Shown: in pieces, positions 1 through 11,974 of the stretch
How the letters are laid out: every line of letters starts with the position of its first letter
Numbering within the stretch: the stretch's first letter is position 1
From: Flavobacterium ardleyense
GTDB taxonomy: Bacteria; Bacteroidota; Bacteroidia; Flavobacteriales; Flavobacteriaceae
DNA: 64,000 bases
Direction of reading: 5' to 3'
Assembly: GCF_033547075.1 (NCBI RefSeq)
Contig: NZ_CP137891.1
Coordinates: forward strand, 62,001-126,000
The notes under the pieces: model-generated
Seen by the model: only the letters and a program-made list of their open reading frames with translations
The model's database searches: none
What the model was told of the DNA's origin: nothing
Program-made: the position numbers and the translations under genes

Positions 1-334
1 CAACCCAATCCTTACTTTTATCCCAGTTTGCTGGAATGGTAGTATTCTTTGGCTTGAAACTAATTGAGGTAATACCGCCTGCAGCATTAATTTCTGATTG
101 AAAATAAAGTTGTTGAGAGTAGGTGTATCCCCAGTTGGTTGCTACCGGAATGGTACTTGAGGTTATGGTTCCTGTCCCAACAGAAATTTGGGCAGTTGCT
201 TCTTGACCAAAAGCTGATAACATTAGTGCTGCCATAAATAGACCTGCACCGCGACTACGCCAAGACGTAGCAGTGCTGACCGTTTTGCAAAGCGAAGATG
301 CATTCTTCGCCGCTAGTGAGTAAAAATTTTTCAT
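1..334 (-). CDS. Secreted surface protein, N-terminal part (cut by window edge)
   Basis: Partial gene read leftward from an ATG at 334-332; it stays open to base 1 (111 codons). The first 34 or so residues are polar and basic, followed by a hydrophobic stretch (GLFMAALMLSAFGQ) and a likely signal peptidase site near ATAQ. The mature part starts ISVGTGTITSSTIPV and continues NWGYTYSQQLYFQSEI, a start I associate with large flavobacterial T9SS-exported surface proteins carrying fibronectin III or C-terminal sorting domains; those domains lie outside the window. The n-region of the signal peptide is unusually long. The family is inferred from the N-terminal motif only. Confidence 0.65.
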   Translation of the reverse strand, partial: MKNFYSLAAKNASSLCKTVSTATSWRSRGAGLFMAALMLSAFGQEATAQISVGTGTITSSTIPVATNWGYTYSQQLYFQSEINAAGGITSISFKPKNTTIPANWDKSKDWV

Positions 335-806
335 AATTAATGGATTAGTTATTTGTCGCTAAATTAATAAATTATTAAGATGAAATAGCCTTATTTCATA
401 AAAAAATCAGTGGAGACGCGGGGTCCTTAGTACAAATCTTACATCTTTGACAAATCGCAGCTAGATTTTTTACCTATAAAAAACTATATTTCGCGTTTTA
501 AAAACTGTAGCTATCAGTACAAAATGCATACTCTGTAGATTATTGTTTTGAAATATGTTTATAATAGAATATTAAAATTTATCAGCGGAACATGGGATTT
601 TTTTCTCGTGGTAGAAACTATTTAAAAAAAAGTATGAGCGTAAAGTTGATTGCAGCAAGTAAGTAGCTTAATAATTGCGTTTCAGGCCTCTAGAGAAAAT
701 TAGTAATATTGATTGTTTAGCTATTTTAAATACAATTGTGACAGAGGAAATTGTCAAAATAGGGAAAATTGTATTTGAATAATATTTAAAGCGTTGATTA
801 CTAAAC
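335..806. other. Non-coding stretch, nothing convincing
   Basis: AT-rich sequence between the surface protein gene, which starts at 334 and reads left, and the terminator after the rpoBC operon. It would hold the leader and promoter of the surface protein, but I see no exact TAnnTTTG element on the minus strand. A GGAGACGCGG fragment near 413-422 resembles half of the palindrome at 5692-5719. An open frame at 668-883 is judged spurious. Confidence 0.5.
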
Positions 807-840
807 AAAAAAAAGCCGGAAACATATTGTTTCCGGCTTT
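807..840 (-). terminator. Rho-independent terminator of the rpoB-rpoC-DUF3467 operon
   Basis: Perfect 13-bp inverted repeat AAAGCCGGAAACA / TGTTTCCGGCTTT (812-824 and 828-840) with a 3-base loop. On the minus strand it is followed by a run of U (A-run 807-814 on the plus strand), 21 bases past the DUF3467 stop. Confidence 0.9.
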
Positions 841-860
841 CTACTATTATAAAAAATTGA

Positions 861-1175
861 TTAAGCTTGTCCTGTTGGACCAAAGTTTAAAGGAATTTGA
901 GTTTGCTCTGTTTCCTTAATTTCTCCGTGTGCTGCTTCATATCTATTTATATTTTCTGCCATTGCCTTAAGCAATCTTTTAGCGTGTTGTGGTGTCAAGA
1001 CAATTCTTGATTTCACTTTCGCTTTTGGAGTTCCTGGCATAATACATACAAAATCTACTACAAATTCTGAAGATGAGTGATTTATGATAGCCAAATTTGA
1101 ATAAATTCCCTGTGCGATTGCCTCGTCAAGTTCAATATTAATTTGTGGCTGCTGTGGTTGTTTAGAATCGCTCAT
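861..1175 (-). CDS. DUF3467 domain protein
   Basis: Small acidic cytoplasmic protein (104 aa) of the DUF3467 family; biochemical role unknown. It has a polar, Gln-rich start (SDSKQPQQPQ), then the family core: an acidic strand INIELDEAIAQGIYSN, the conserved HSSSEFVVDFVCIMPG, and a segment with RIVLTPQHAKRLLKAMAENI. There is no signal peptide or membrane segment. The gene begins 3 bases after the rpoC stop and is followed at once by a strong terminator, so it is the last gene of the RNA polymerase operon. A role linked to transcription is suggested only by this linkage. Confidence 0.85.
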   Translation of the reverse strand: MSDSKQPQQPQINIELDEAIAQGIYSNLAIINHSSSEFVVDFVCIMPGTPKAKVKSRIVLTPQHAKRLLKAMAENINRYEAAHGEIKETEQTQIPLNFGPTGQA

Positions 1176-1178
1176 ATC

Positions 1179-4100
1179 TTAGTAGTTATACTCTTCTTTA
1201 CTAGCCATCATCTCATTATAGTCTTCTTTAGATCCTACAATCGTATTATCATATTCTCTCATACCTGTTCCGGCAGGAATTCTATGTCCAACAATTACAT
1301 TCTCTTTTAGACCTTCAAGTGTATCAATCTTACCAGCTACTGCTGCCTCGTTTAATACTTTTGTTGTTTCCTGGAACGACGCAGCAGAGATAAATGATTT
1401 AGTCTGTAGCGAAGCTCTAGTAATACCTTGAAGTACTGGTGTTGCGGTTGCAGTAACCACATCACGACATACTACAAGATTCTTGTCTGTACGTTTAAGC
1501 AATGAATTCTCATCACGTAGTTCTCTTGGAGAGATAATCTGACCTGCTTTTAGGTTAGCTGAATCTCCCGCGTCCTCAACAACTTTCATTCCGTAAAGCT
1601 TATCATTATCAACGATAAAGTCTTTAGTATGAATCAATTGTTCTTCAAGGAATAGAGTGTCTCCAGGATCCTGAACACGTACTTTTCTCATCATCTGGCG
1701 AATTACTACTTCAAAGTGTTTGTCATTAATCTTAACACCTTGTAGTCTGTACACCTCTTGAATCTCATTTACCAAGTACTGTTGAACAGCAGCTGGCCCT
1801 TTAATTCTAAGAATATCATCTGGAGTAATTGCTCCATCAGAAAGAGGCAATCCTGCTCTTACGAAGTCATTTTCTTGAACAAGAATTTGACTTGATAGTT
1901 TTACAAGATATTTCTTGATTTCGCCAAACTTAGATTCGATGATAATCTCACGGTTACCACGTTTGATTTTACCAAAAGACACAACTCCATCAATTTCTGA
2001 TACAACTGCCGGGTTTGAAGGATTACGAGCTTCAAGAAGCTCGGTAATTCTAGGAAGACCTCCTGTAATATCACTTGACTTAGAAGAACGTCTTGGAATT
2101 TTCACCAAAATCTTACCAGCCTTAATTTTCTCACCATTCTCAACCATAAGGTGGGCACCTACTGGTAAGTTGTATGATCTAATCAATTCGCCATCTTTAC
2201 TGTAAACCAATAAAGTTGGGATTAATTTTTTATTTCTTCCTTCAGAAATTACTTTTTCTTGGAAACCTGTCTGTTCGTCAATTTCAACTTGGAACGATTG
2301 TCCTTGTTCTAAATCTTCGTACTCAATTTTTCCAGTAAATTCTGAAATAATTACACCATTATATGGATCCCATTTACTGATTACATCACCTTTCTTCACT
2401 TTGTCACCATCTTTTGCAAAAATGGTTGATCCATAAGGAATATTATGTGTACTCAAAAGGATACCTGTTGTAACGTCAATCAATTTTAATTCGGTAGAAC
2501 GTGAAACTACAATGTCGATACCTTTACCATCATTTCCTTCACCTTTTACAGTTTTAAGATCTTCTATTTCTAGACGTCCGTCAAACTTCATTACAATGCT
2601 AGACTCTTCAGATAATCCACCTGCAACCCCACCTACGTGGAATGTACGAAGTGTTAACTGTGTACCTGGCTCTCCAATAGATTGTGCGGCAATTACACCA
2701 ACAGCTTCACCTTTTTGAGTCATTCTACCTGTTGCAAGGTTACGACCGTAACATTTTGCACAGATACCTCTTGTTGCTTCACAAGTAAGTGGCGAACGAA
2801 CTTCTACTTTTTCAATAGGAGCTGCGTTAATCAACTTAACTGTCTTTTCAGTAATCTCTTGACCTTCTTCGATGATTACTTCGTTTGTCAAAGGATTGAT
2901 CAAGTCTTGTAAAACTACACGACCTAAAACTCTTTCTCCTAATGACTCAACGATTTCCTCATTCTTTTTAAGTGCAGAAACCTCTACACCTCTCAAAGTA
3001 CCACAATCTACAGTATTTACGATAACATCTTGAGAAACGTCATGTAGTCTTCTTGTTAAGTAACCAGCATCAGCCGTTTTAAGGGCAGTATCCGCAAGTC
3101 CTTTACGAGCACCGTGAGTAGAGATAAAGTATTCAAGAATTGAAAGACCTTCCTTAAAGTTAGAAAGAATTGGATTCTCAATAATCTCTCCACCTCCAGC
3201 GGTAGATTTTTTAGGTTTTGCCATCAAACCACGCATACCTGTAAGCTGACGAATTTGCTCCTTAGAACCCCTTGCACCAGAATCAAGCATCATGTATACA
3301 GAGTTAAACCCTTGCTGATCTTCACGGATATTGCGCATTGCAAGCTCTGTTAACATCGCATTTGTAGAAGTCCATACATCAATAACTTGGTTATAACGTT
3401 CGTTGTTGGTAATTAATCCCATGTTGTAGTTCATAGAAATTCCTTCTACTTGCTCCCTTGCATCCGCGATTAATTCGCCTTTACGTGGTGGGATGATAAT
3501 ATCACCTAAACTGAATGACAATCCACCTCTAAAGGCAAATTTGTAACCCATATCTTTAATATCATCTAAGAATGCAGCCGTAACCGGTACACTAGTAACA
3601 TTTAGAATCTTACCAATAATATCTCTTAGTGATTTTTTTGTTAATACTTCATTTATAAATCCTGCAGCTTCTGGTACTACTTCATTAAAGAGTACACGAC
3701 CAACTGTTGTTTTTATAATTTGGTAAACTAAATCTCCAGCTTCATTAAAATCTTTAGCTCTGATTTTGATACTAGCATTCAATTCAACTCTCTCCTCGTT
3801 TAAAGCAATATTTACTTCTTCTGCAGAGTAGAAAGTTAGCCCTTCACCCAAAATTTGTTTTTCTGGAGTTGAGATACGCTCTTTGGTCATATAATATAGA
3901 CCCAAAACCATATCCTGAGAAGGTACCGTAATTGGAGCACCATTTGCAGGGTTCAGAATATTGTGAGAAGCTAGCATCAAAAGTTGCGCTTCAAGAATAG
4001 CTTCTGGTCCTAATGGTAAGTGAACAGCCATCTGGTCACCATCAAAATCCGCATTAAAGGCAGTACAAACTAAAGGGTGCAACTGAATTGCTTTTCCTTC

Positions 4101-5489
4101 AATAAGTTTTGGCTGGAAAGCCTGAATACCTAAACGGTGTAATGTAGGAGCACGATTCAGTAATATCGGGTGTCCTTTAATTACGTTTTCAAGAATATCC
4201 CATACAACTGGTTCTTTCTTGTCTATAATTTTCTTTGCAGATTTTACAGTTTTTACAATTCCTCTTTCTATTAATTTACGAATAACAAAAGGTTTGTAAA
4301 GTTCGGCAGCCATATCTTTTGGGATACCACATTCGAACAATTTTAATTCTGGTCCAACAACAATTACCGAACGAGCAGAATAATCCACACGCTTACCAAG
4401 TAAGTTTTGACGGAAACGACCTTGTTTACCTTTTAATGAATCAGAAAGAGATTTCAATGGTCTGTTTGATTCTGTTTTAACTGCAGAAGCTTTACGAGTA
4501 TTATCAAATAGTGAATCTACAGATTCTTGCAACATACGTTTCTCGTTTCTTAGGATAACTTCTGGAGCTTTAATTTCCACAAGTCTTTTAAGACGGTTGT
4601 TACGTATAATTACACGACGGTATAAATCATTTAAATCTGAAGTTGCAAAACGACCTCCATCAAGCGGCACAAGTGGACGCAATTCTGGTGGTATAACAGG
4701 AATCACTTTCATGATCATCCATTCTGGACGGTTTTCTCTGTTTTTGTTTGACTCTCTAAAAGATTCAACAACTTGTAGTCTTTTTAGAGCTTCAGTTTTT
4801 CTTTGTTTTGAAGTCTCAGTATTTGCGCTATGACGAAGATCGTAAGACAAAGTGTCAAGATCTATACGTGCAAGCAAATCCATAATACATTCAGCTCCCA
4901 TTTTGGCAACGAATTTATTAGGATCAAAATCGTCCAAATATTGGTTGTCTTGCGGAAGAGTGTCAAGAATATTCAAATACTCTTCTTCTGTAAGGAAGTC
5001 AAGTCTTTTTACACTTTCACCTTCGGCATTATTTGCAATACCTGGCTGAATTACTACGTATCTCTCGTAGTAGATAATCATATCTAATTTCTTCGACGGA
5101 AGTCCAAGAATATATCCGATCTTGTTTGGAAGTGAACGGAAGTACCAAATATGAGCAACAGGCACAACTAGATTGATGTGTCCTACTCTATCACGACGTA
5201 CTTTTTTCTCAGTTACTTCGACACCACATCGGTCACAAACGATTCCTTTGTAGCGAATTCTCTTGTATTTACCACAAGCACATTCAAAATCCTTAACAGG
5301 ACCGAAAATTCTTTCGCAGAATAATCCGTCACGCTCCGGTTTGTGCGTTCTGTAGTTAATTGTTTCGGGTTTTAAAACTTCACCTCTAGACTCAGCCAAA
5401 ATTGATTCTGGCGATGCCAAACCAATTGAGATCTTATTGAATCTTTTTACAGGATTCTTGTCTTTATTATTATTTCTGTTATTCATCAT
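1179..5489 (-). CDS. rpoC: DNA-directed RNA polymerase subunit beta'
   Basis: Catalytic large subunit of RNA polymerase. From the chosen start the protein is about 1436 aa. Visible landmarks are an N-terminal zinc site with Cys70, Cys72, Cys85 and Cys88 ([20 protein letters not shown]), the clamp and lid region, the active-site Mg-binding loop NADFDGDQ at about 479-486, and a second zinc cluster containing [14 protein letters not shown] in the C-terminal half. I chose the ATG at 5489 ([12 protein letters not shown]); an upstream in-frame ATG at 5516 would add nine residues unlike the family start. It follows rpoB after about 250 bases holding a palindromic repeat. Confidence 0.97.
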   Translation of the reverse strand: MMNNRNNNKDKNPVKRFNKISIGLASPESILAESRGEVLKPETINYRTHKPERDGLFCERIFGPVKDFECACGKYKRIRYKGIVCDRCGVEVTEKKVRRDRVGHINLVVPVAHIWYFRSLPNKIGYILGLPSKKLDMIIYYERYVVIQPGIANNAEGESVKRLDFLTEEEYLNILDTLPQDNQYLDDFDPNKFVAKMGAECIMDLLARIDLDTLSYDLRHSANTETSKQRKTEALKRLQVVESFRESNKNRENRPEWMIMKVIPVIPPELRPLVPLDGGRFATSDLNDLYRRVIIRNNRLKRLVEIKAPEVILRNEKRMLQESVDSLFDNTRKASAVKTESNRPLKSLSDSLKGKQGRFRQNLLGKRVDYSARSVIVVGPELKLFECGIPKDMAAELYKPFVIRKLIERGIVKTVKSAKKIIDKKEPVVWDILENVIKGHPILLNRAPTLHRLGIQAFQPKLIEGKAIQLHPLVCTAFNADFDGDQMAVHLPLGPEAILEAQLLMLASHNILNPANGAPITVPSQDMVLGLYYMTKERISTPEKQILGEGLTFYSAEEVNIALNEERVELNASIKIRAKDFNEAGDLVYQIIKTTVGRVLFNEVVPEAAGFINEVLTKKSLRDIIGKILNVTSVPVTAAFLDDIKDMGYKFAFRGGLSFSLGDIIIPPRKGELIADAREQVEGISMNYNMGLITNNERYNQVIDVWTSTNAMLTELAMRNIREDQQGFNSVYMMLDSGARGSKEQIRQLTGMRGLMAKPKKSTAGGGEIIENPILSNFKEGLSILEYFISTHGARKGLADTALKTADAGYLTRRLHDVSQDVIVNTVDCGTLRGVEVSALKKNEEIVESLGERVLGRVVLQDLINPLTNEVIIEEGQEITEKTVKLINAAPIEKVEVRSPLTCEATRGICAKCYGRNLATGRMTQKGEAVGVIAAQSIGEPGTQLTLRTFHVGGVAGGLSEESSIVMKFDGRLEIEDLKTVKGEGNDGKGIDIVVSRSTELKLIDVTTGILLSTHNIPYGSTIFAKDGDKVKKGDVISKWDPYNGVIISEFTGKIEYEDLEQGQSFQVEIDEQTGFQEKVISEGRNKKLIPTLLVYSKDGELIRSYNLPVGAHLMVENGEKIKAGKILVKIPRRSSKSSDITGGLPRITELLEARNPSNPAVVSEIDGVVSFGKIKRGNREIIIESKFGEIKKYLVKLSSQILVQENDFVRAGLPLSDGAITPDDILRIKGPAAVQQYLVNEIQEVYRLQGVKINDKHFEVVIRQMMRKVRVQDPGDTLFLEEQLIHTKDFIVDNDKLYGMKVVEDAGDSANLKAGQIISPRELRDENSLLKRTDKNLVVCRDVVTATATPVLQGITRASLQTKSFISAASFQETTKVLNEAAVAGKIDTLEGLKENVIVGHRIPAGTGMREYDNTIVGSKEDYNEMMASKEEYNY

Positions 5490-5691
5490 AGTTTTTACTA
5501 TTGACTTATTGTGCAATTAAAAAATTTAATTTTAGTTGTCGAAATTTCCTTTCGTACATACTGCCTAACCACGAATTACTTCTCTAAACATCAACGACGG
5601 TTGAAGTGCTAGTTATAAAACCAAAAAGGTTCCATAAAAAATCGGAACGGTTTACGGGTATAAATCCTAAAAACTTCTATAAAAAACCAAA

Positions 5692-5719
5692 GTAGAGGCG
5701 CGATTGCTCGCGTCTCTAC
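5692..5719. repeat. REP-like palindrome between rpoB and rpoC
   Basis: 28-base near-perfect palindrome: GTAGAGGCGCGA, TTGC loop, TCGCGTCTCTAC, with one mismatched pair. It lies 18 bases past the rpoB stop and is GC-rich against AT-rich surroundings. No T-run follows on the minus strand, so it looks like an interspersed palindromic element rather than a terminator; rpoC must be transcribed through it or from a promoter between it and 5489. Copy number elsewhere in the genome is unknown from this window. Confidence 0.6.
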
Positions 5720-5737
5720 CGTGGTGATAAATTATTA

Positions 5738-8700
5738 CTATTCTTCTAAACGAATATCAAGACCAAGTCCTTTTAATTCGTGCATCAATACATTGAATGA
5801 TTCAGGTAATCCTGGCTCTGGCATTGATTCTCCTTTAACAATTGCTTCGTAGGTTTTAGCTCTACCAATAACGTCATCAGATTTTACAGTCAAGATTTCT
5901 CTAAGAGTGCTTGATGCTCCATAAGCCTCAAGTGCCCAAACTTCCATCTCTCCAAAACGCTGACCACCAAATTGTGCTTTACCACCTAGAGGCTGCTGAG
6001 TAATAAGAGAGTACGGTCCGATAGAACGGGCGTGCATCTTATCATCTACCATGTGTCCAAGTTTCAGCATATAAATTACACCTACAGTTGCACGTTGGTG
6101 AAAACGCTCTCCTGTACCACCATCATAAAGATAAGTATGTCCAAAACGAGGTATTCCAGCTTCGTCAGTTAGTTCATTAATTTGATCTAATTCGGCACCA
6201 TCAAAAATTGGTGTAGCAAATTTGCGATCTAGTTTTTGACCTGCCCAACCTAATACAGTCTCGTAAATTTGCCCGATGTTCATACGAGATGGTACACCAA
6301 GTGGGTTTAATACGATATCTACTGGAGTTCCATCTTCAAGGAAAGGCATATCCTCGTGACGTACAATACGTGCAACGATTCCTTTATTTCCGTGACGTCC
6401 TGCCATCTTATCTCCAACTTTAAGTTTACGTTTCTTAGCGATATAAACTTTAGCTAATTTTAAGATTCCTGCTGGAAGCTCATCTCCTACTGTAATTGTA
6501 AATTTCTCTCTACGCAATGCTCCTTGAAGGTCATTCAATTTGATCTTGTAGTTGTGGATAAGTTCGTTTACCATTTTATTGGTCTCGTCATCAGCTACCC
6601 ACTGACCTTTACTAAGGTGTGCAAAATCTTCAACTGCGTTAAGCATTCTTTGAGTATATTTCTTACCTTTTGGCAATACTTCTTCACCCAAATCATTCAT
6701 TACTCCCTGTGAAGTTTTACCGTTTACGATTGTAAATAATTTCTCAACAAGTTTGTCCTTTAGCTCAACAAATTTAGTTTCAAATTCTAATTCAAGTGCA
6801 GACAATGCATCTTTGTCTTGTGAACGTTTGCGTTTGTCTTTTACTGCTCTTGAAAATAATTTCTTATCTAATACTACACCGTGTAATGATGGAGACGCCT
6901 TTAATGAAGCATCTTTTACATCACCAGCTTTATCTCCAAAGATTGCTCTTAGTAGTTTTTCTTCTGGCGTAGGATCTGACTCTCCTTTTGGTGTAATTTT
7001 TCCGATAAGAATATCACCTGGTTTTACGTCAGCACCTACTCTAATCATACCATTTTCGTCAAGGTCTTTTGTAGCCTCTTCAGAAACGTTAGGAATATCA
7101 TTTGTAAGTTCTTCGTTACCAAGTTTTGTATCTCTAACTTCTAGAGAATAGTCGTCTATGTGGATAGATGTAAAAATATCATCACGAACAACTTTTTCTG
7201 AAATTACGATAGCATCCTCAAAGTTGTACCCCTTCCAAGGCATAAACGCCACTTTTAGATTTCGGCCTAGAGCCAACTCTCCATTTTGTGTTGCATACCC
7301 TTCAGAAAGCACTTGACCCTTTTTCACTCTTTCACCTTTCTTAACGATAGGTTTAAGGTTGATAGAAGTACTTTGATTTGTTTTTCTAAATTTAATTAGA
7401 TTATATGTTTTTTCATCTTCTTCAAAACTCACCAACCTTTGTTCATCGGTACGGTCATATTTGATAGTGATAATATTAGCATCTACATATTCTACAGTAC
7501 CTTCGCCTTCTGCGTTAATCAGTACACGCGAATCTGAAGCAACCTGACGTTCAAGTCCTGTTCCTACAATCGGCGCTTCTGGACGCAATAATGGTACGGC
7601 CTGACGCATCATGTTAGATCCCATCAAAGCTCTATTCGCATCATCATGCTCCAAGAAAGGAATCAAAGATGCAGAGATTGACGCAATCTGATTTGGTGCA
7701 ACGTCCGCATAATTTACTTCTTCTGGGCTTACTACTGGAAAGTCACCTTCCTCACGAGCAATTACCTTTTCTGAAAGCATCTTACCGTTTTCATCCATCT
7801 CAATGTTAGCCTGCGAGATAAGCTGACCTTCTTCTTCTTCAGCGCTTAGATAAATAGGTTCAGACTTAAGGTCTACAACACCATTTGTTACTTTACGGTA
7901 AGGAGTTTCAATAAAGCCCATTCCGTTTACTTTAGCATACACACCAAGAGACGAGATAAGACCAATGTTTGGTCCCTCTGGAGTCTCAATAGGACATAAA
8001 CGTCCGTAGTGAGTATAGTGAACGTCACGCACCTCAAATCCAGCTCTTTCTCTAGAAAGTCCACCAGGTCCTAGTGCTGATAGCCTACGCTTGTGCGTAA
8101 TCTCTGCAAGAGGGTTTGTCTGGTCCATGAACTGAGACAATTGGTTTGTACCAAAGAATGAGTTAATAACAGATGATAATGTTTTAGCATTAATCAAATC
8201 GATAGGAGTAAATACTTCATTATCCCTAACGTTCATTCTTTCACGGATAGTTCTAGCCATACGAGCAAGACCTACTCCAAATTGTTGAGAAAGTTGTTCT
8301 CCAACAGTACGTACACGACGGTTTGATAAGTGATCAATATCATCAATCTCAGCTTTAGAGTTGATAAGTTCGATCAAATATTTTACAATTGTAATGATAT
8401 CTTCTTTGGTAAGCACTTGCTTTTCCATTGGGATATCTAACTGTAATTTTTTGTTCATTCTGTAACGACCTACTTCACCTAAGTTGTAACGTTGGTCTGA
8501 GAAGAACAATTTATCAATAATACCACGAGCAGTTTCTTCATCAGGCGGTTCTGCATTACGCAGTTGTCTGTAGATATGCTCAACGGCTTCTTTTTCTGAG
8601 TTGGTTGGATCTTTTTGAAGCGTGTTGTGAATGATGGCATAATCTCCTTGATTAGCATCTTCCTTATGCAACAAAATCGATTTTACATTTGCCTCGATAA

Positions 8701-9553
8701 TTTCTTCAACATTATCTTTGTCGATAAGTGTATCTCTATCAAGGATGATTTCGTTTCTTTCGATAGAAACTACTTCACCTGTATCTTCGTCTACGAAGTC
8801 TTCATGCCAAGAATTTAGAACTCTAGCTGCTAGACGACGGCCAATGTATTTCTTTAATCCTGTTTTCGAAACTTTAATTTCTTCGGCAAGGTCAAAAATT
8901 TCAAGGATATCCTTGTCTCTTTCGAAACCAATTGCACGGAATAAAGTAGTAACAGGTAATTTTTTCTTTCTATCAATATAAGCGTACATTACGCTATTAA
9001 TATCGGTAGCAAATTCTATCCAAGATCCTTTAAAAGGAATAACTCTCGCAGAATATAGTTTGGTTCCATTTGCGTGAAATGACTGACCAAAGAAAACTCC
9101 AGGAGATCTATGTAACTGGGAAACAACCACACGTTCTGCACCATTGATTACAAAGGTACCGCTCGGGGTCATATACGGAATAGTTCCTAGATAAACATCT
9201 TGTACAATTGTTTCAAAATCTTCGTGCTCTGGATCTGTACAATATAGTTTTAGACGTGCTTTTAATGGCACACTATAGGTAAGACCTCTCTCAATACATT
9301 CTTGAATGCTGTAACGGGGTGGATCTACAAAATAATCCAAAAATTCTAATACAAAGTTATTACGTGTATCAGTAATTGGAAAATTTTCCATGAAGGTATT
9401 GTATAATCCTTCGTCGCCTCTTTCATCAGATTTGGTTTCCAATTGGAAAAAATCTTTAAATGACTTAACCTGTACGTCCAGAAAATCGGGATAGGCAGGA
9501 ATATTTTTAGTCGAGGCAAAATTCAATCTTTCAGTCTGATTTGTTATCATCAA
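5738..9553 (-). CDS. rpoB: DNA-directed RNA polymerase subunit beta
   Basis: Second catalytic subunit of RNA polymerase, 1271 aa, as expected for Bacteroidetes. Recognisable segments include the rifampicin-binding region ([17 protein letters not shown], then [13 protein letters not shown]), the conserved [19 protein letters not shown] and EGPNIGLI blocks, the [12 protein letters not shown] motif, and the C-terminal [20 protein letters not shown] block that packs against beta'. The Ser/His/Arg positions usually altered in rifampicin resistance read as wild type. It lies downstream of rplL with a terminator between, so it probably has its own promoter. The start could be either of two adjacent Met codons. 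Confidence 0.98.
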   Translation of the reverse strand: MMITNQTERLNFASTKNIPAYPDFLDVQVKSFKDFFQLETKSDERGDEGLYNTFMENFPITDTRNNFVLEFLDYFVDPPRYSIQECIERGLTYSVPLKARLKLYCTDPEHEDFETIVQDVYLGTIPYMTPSGTFVINGAERVVVSQLHRSPGVFFGQSFHANGTKLYSARVIPFKGSWIEFATDINSVMYAYIDRKKKLPVTTLFRAIGFERDKDILEIFDLAEEIKVSKTGLKKYIGRRLAARVLNSWHEDFVDEDTGEVVSIERNEIILDRDTLIDKDNVEEIIEANVKSILLHKEDANQGDYAIIHNTLQKDPTNSEKEAVEHIYRQLRNAEPPDEETARGIIDKLFFSDQRYNLGEVGRYRMNKKLQLDIPMEKQVLTKEDIITIVKYLIELINSKAEIDDIDHLSNRRVRTVGEQLSQQFGVGLARMARTIRERMNVRDNEVFTPIDLINAKTLSSVINSFFGTNQLSQFMDQTNPLAEITHKRRLSALGPGGLSRERAGFEVRDVHYTHYGRLCPIETPEGPNIGLISSLGVYAKVNGMGFIETPYRKVTNGVVDLKSEPIYLSAEEEEGQLISQANIEMDENGKMLSEKVIAREEGDFPVVSPEEVNYADVAPNQIASISASLIPFLEHDDANRALMGSNMMRQAVPLLRPEAPIVGTGLERQVASDSRVLINAEGEGTVEYVDANIITIKYDRTDEQRLVSFEEDEKTYNLIKFRKTNQSTSINLKPIVKKGERVKKGQVLSEGYATQNGELALGRNLKVAFMPWKGYNFEDAIVISEKVVRDDIFTSIHIDDYSLEVRDTKLGNEELTNDIPNVSEEATKDLDENGMIRVGADVKPGDILIGKITPKGESDPTPEEKLLRAIFGDKAGDVKDASLKASPSLHGVVLDKKLFSRAVKDKRKRSQDKDALSALELEFETKFVELKDKLVEKLFTIVNGKTSQGVMNDLGEEVLPKGKKYTQRMLNAVEDFAHLSKGQWVADDETNKMVNELIHNYKIKLNDLQGALRREKFTITVGDELPAGILKLAKVYIAKKRKLKVGDKMAGRHGNKGIVARIVRHEDMPFLEDGTPVDIVLNPLGVPSRMNIGQIYETVLGWAGQKLDRKFATPIFDGAELDQINELTDEAGIPRFGHTYLYDGGTGERFHQRATVGVIYMLKLGHMVDDKMHARSIGPYSLITQQPLGGKAQFGGQRFGEMEVWALEAYGASSTLREILTVKSDDVIGRAKTYEAIVKGESMPEPGLPESFNVLMHELKGLGLDIRLEE

Positions 9554-9734
9554 TGGAGAAAATTTTGATTAAAAAAAAGTAGTTTTTGTGTAAACACTTA
9601 TATTTTGATACTTTCTTTTATAATCAATACCTCTTAGAAACAAACCGAGTATCATTTGGTAAATTCCTTTCTTCGTATTGATTTAAGAATTTTCGCTATA
9701 AAATCATTGAAGAAATCTCCAAGTTTTATTATAC

Positions 9735-9780
9735 GAAAAATGGTTTAGGCCTTTGAACATCACTGTTCAAAGCCTAAACC
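9735..9780 (-). terminator. Terminator after rplL
   Basis: Near-perfect 17-18 bp inverted repeat GGTTTAGGCCTTTGAACA / TGTTCAAAGCCTAAACC with a 4-base loop (9742-9780). It is followed on the minus strand by ATTTTTCG. It separates the ribosomal protein genes from rpoB; some read-through is likely because the run of U is short. Confidence 0.75.
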
Positions 9781-9802
9781 TAGATTTTCTTAAGTATGTA
9801 GC

Positions 9803-10171
9803 TTATTTAAGCTCAACTACAGCTCCAGCATCTTCTAAAGATTTTTTAAGACCTTCAGCCTCATCTTTAGTGATTCCTTCTTTAATGTTAGAAGGAGCGC
9901 TATCAACTAGATCTTTAGCTTCTTTCAAACCTAAACCAGTTAATTCTTTAACCGCTTTTACAACTGCAAGTTTAGAAGCACCAGCTTCTTTCAATACAAC
10001 TGTAAATTCTGTTTGCTCTTCAGCAGCAGCAGCATCACCACCACCTGACATTACTACAGCAGCAGCAGCAGGCTCAATACCGTACTCGTCTTTTAATATT
10101 GTTGCAAGATCGTTAACTTCTTTTACCGTAAGGTTAACTAATTGTTCTGCGAATTGTTTCAAATCTGCCAT
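9803..10171 (-). CDS. rplL: 50S ribosomal protein bL12 (L7/L12)
   Basis: Stalk protein of the large ribosomal subunit that recruits and activates translational GTPases. The 122 aa length is normal. The N-terminal dimerisation and L10-binding helices ([23 protein letters not shown]) are followed by an Ala-rich flexible hinge (about residues 35-52) and the C-terminal factor-binding domain with the conserved [14 protein letters not shown] helix (here [20 protein letters not shown]). The bases before the ATG are AAAACGATAGAAAAA, with no Shine-Dalgarno. It is the last gene of the rplK-rplA-rplJ-rplL set, followed by a terminator. Confidence 0.98.
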   Translation of the reverse strand: MADLKQFAEQLVNLTVKEVNDLATILKDEYGIEPAAAAVVMSGGGDAAAAEEQTEFTVVLKEAGASKLAVVKAVKELTGLGLKEAKDLVDSAPSNIKEGITKDEAEGLKKSLEDAGAVVELK

Positions 10172-10248
10172 TTTTTCTATCGTTTTAAAATGAATTTGTA
10201 AAATATAATTTATTAATTGTGCGCGTAATACGTTCTTAGTTTAGAAAA

Positions 10249-10746
10249 CTAAGCCTCAACCTCTTCGTCTTTGAATTGGTTAAGAAGAGCTGAAATAACT
10301 CTTTGAGCAGGTGATTGAAGCAATCCAATGATTTCTCCGATAACCTCTTCTTTAGATTTAAGTGATGCTAATGAATCTAATAATTCATCACCAATATAAA
10401 TTTCAGAATTTATGAAAGCTCCTTTTAAAACCGGTAATTTCGATTTTTTACGGAAATCTTTAATAATTTTTGCTGGACCGTTTGCTACCTCAGAAAGAAA
10501 TATTGAAGTGTTTCCTTTTAATGTTTCTGGCAAAGCGCCATAGTCATTAGAAGATGCTTCCATTGCTTTTGCAAGCAATGTATTCTTTACTACTTCTAAT
10601 TGGATTCCTGCTTTGTAGCAAGCTCTTCTTAGATTTGAAGTTGTCTCTGCATTAAGTCCTGAGATATCTGCTAAGTAAACAATTTTAGAACTCTCTAACT
10701 GTGCAGTTAAATCTTCAATCGCGATTGATTTTTCTTCTCTAGTCAT
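10249..10746 (-). CDS. rplJ: 50S ribosomal protein uL10
   Basis: Base of the ribosomal stalk: it binds 23S rRNA and anchors the L7/L12 dimers through its C-terminal helix. 165 aa, the family length. It starts TREEKSIAIEDLTAQL, contains YLADISGLNAETTSNLRR and the conserved VVKNTLLAKA segment, and ends in an acidic tail (FKDEEVEA). It lies 23 bases after rplA. In other bacteria L10 with L12 represses its own mRNA through a leader; no obvious leader fits in the short spacer here. Confidence 0.97.
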   Translation of the reverse strand: MTREEKSIAIEDLTAQLESSKIVYLADISGLNAETTSNLRRACYKAGIQLEVVKNTLLAKAMEASSNDYGALPETLKGNTSIFLSEVANGPAKIIKDFRKKSKLPVLKGAFINSEIYIGDELLDSLASLKSKEEVIGEIIGLLQSPAQRVISALLNQFKDEEVEA

Positions 10747-10769
10747 ACTAAAAGTTTTTTAACTACCAA

Positions 10770-11459
10770 TTAGACTGCCTTAGGATCCAAAGCAATTGCT
10801 GGACTCATAGTGCTTGAAAGGTGCATACTTTTGATGTAAGTTCCTTTAGCCGCAGTTGGTTTAAGTTTGATTAATGTTTGAATAATTTCCTGAGCATTTT
10901 CGTTGATTTGTTCAGCAGTGAAAGATACTCTTCCAATTCCAGCATGAACAATTCCAGTTTTGTCAACTTTAAAGTCGATTTTACCTGCTTTAACTTCTTG
11001 AACAGCTTTTGCTACATCCATAGTAACAGTACCTGTTTTAGGGTTAGGCATAAGACCTCTAGGTCCTAAGATTCTTCCTAATGGTCCAAGTTTACCCATT
11101 ACAGCTGGCATTGTGATAATTACATCAACATCTGTCCAACCATCTTTAATTTTTTGTAGGTACTCATCAAGTCCAACATAGTCAGCACCAGCTGCAGTAG
11201 CTTCTGCTTCTTTGTCTGGCGTAACTAATGCAAGAACTCTTACATCTTTACCAGTACCATGAGGAAGTGTTACAACACCTCTAACCATTTGATTCGCTTT
11301 TCTTGGATCTACACCCAATCTTACCGAAATATCTACAGATTCATCAAATTTTGCCGAAGCAACCTCTTTAACTAATGCTGATGCATCTTTTAAAGAATAC
11401 TGCTTGCTTCTATCAATTTTAGAAGCTGCCTCTTTTTGTTTTTTTGTCAATTTTGCCAT
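10770..11459 (-). CDS. rplA: 50S ribosomal protein uL1
   Basis: Ribosomal L1 stalk protein that helps move deacylated tRNA through the E site. 229 aa. Family signatures are clear: [20 protein letters not shown] near residues 43-60, [31 protein letters not shown] in the second domain, and the C-terminal [18 protein letters not shown]. The gene begins 13 bases after rplK, as part of the usual L11-L1 pair. L1 represses its own operon in other bacteria; no regulatory site was identified here. Confidence 0.98.
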   Translation of the reverse strand: MAKLTKKQKEAASKIDRSKQYSLKDASALVKEVASAKFDESVDISVRLGVDPRKANQMVRGVVTLPHGTGKDVRVLALVTPDKEAEATAAGADYVGLDEYLQKIKDGWTDVDVIITMPAVMGKLGPLGRILGPRGLMPNPKTGTVTMDVAKAVQEVKAGKIDFKVDKTGIVHAGIGRVSFTAEQINENAQEIIQTLIKLKPTAAKGTYIKSMHLSSTMSPAIALDPKAV

Positions 11460-11472
11460 GTCTTGTTTCTAA

Positions 11473-11910
11473 TTAAAAAGGAGAATCTCCCGTTACAGTT
11501 ATACCCATAGACCTAGCAGTACCTGCGATCATGCTCATTGCTTTCTCTACGGTAAATGCATTTAAATCCACCATTTTATCGTCAGCAATTGTGCGGATTT
11601 GATCCCATGACACATTGGCAACTTTTTTACGATTAGGTTCACCGGAACCGGACTTTAGCTTAGCAGCTTCCATTAACTGGACAGCAGCTGGTGGTGTTTT
11701 TACAACAAAATCAAATGATTTGTCTTTGTACACAGTAATTTGCACTGGGCAAATTTTGCCGGCTTTATCTTGTGTTCTTGCATTAAATTGCTTGCAAAAC
11801 TCCATGATATTAACACCAGCAGCACCTAAAGCAGGTCCAACCGGTGGCGATGGATTCGCGGCACCTCCCTTAACTTGTAGTTTAACTACTTTACTAATCT
11901 CTTTAGCCAT
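11473..11910 (-). CDS. rplK: 50S ribosomal protein uL11
   Basis: rRNA-binding protein of the GTPase-associated centre, also needed for stringent-factor activation. 145 aa. The N-terminal domain shows the Pro-rich [19 protein letters not shown] motif with the helix-kinking prolines. The C-terminal RNA-binding domain carries the [13 protein letters not shown] loop and the conserved [10 protein letters not shown] ending. No Shine-Dalgarno precedes the ATG (only AAAAATTTTTAAAAA). It lies 64 bases after nusG and opens the ribosomal protein set. Confidence 0.98.
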   Translation of the reverse strand: MAKEISKVVKLQVKGGAANPSPPVGPALGAAGVNIMEFCKQFNARTQDKAGKICPVQITVYKDKSFDFVVKTPPAAVQLMEAAKLKSGSGEPNRKKVANVSWDQIRTIADDKMVDLNAFTVEKAMSMIAGTARSMGITVTGDSPF

Positions 11911-11974
11911 TTTTTAAAAATTTTTCACACCTATTATTGGAAGCAATAAGTATGGTTTATTAATGTAACAAATA

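Noticed and set aside
668..883. Open frame of 71 codons on the minus strand overlapping the end of the DUF3467 gene
   Set aside because: It runs across a strong terminator and overlaps a real gene on the same strand; the composition is that of AT-rich non-coding DNA.
9753..10193. 146-codon frame antisense to rplL
   Set aside because: Exact shadow of rplL; Ser/Ala-rich translation mirrors the Ala-rich hinge of L7/L12.
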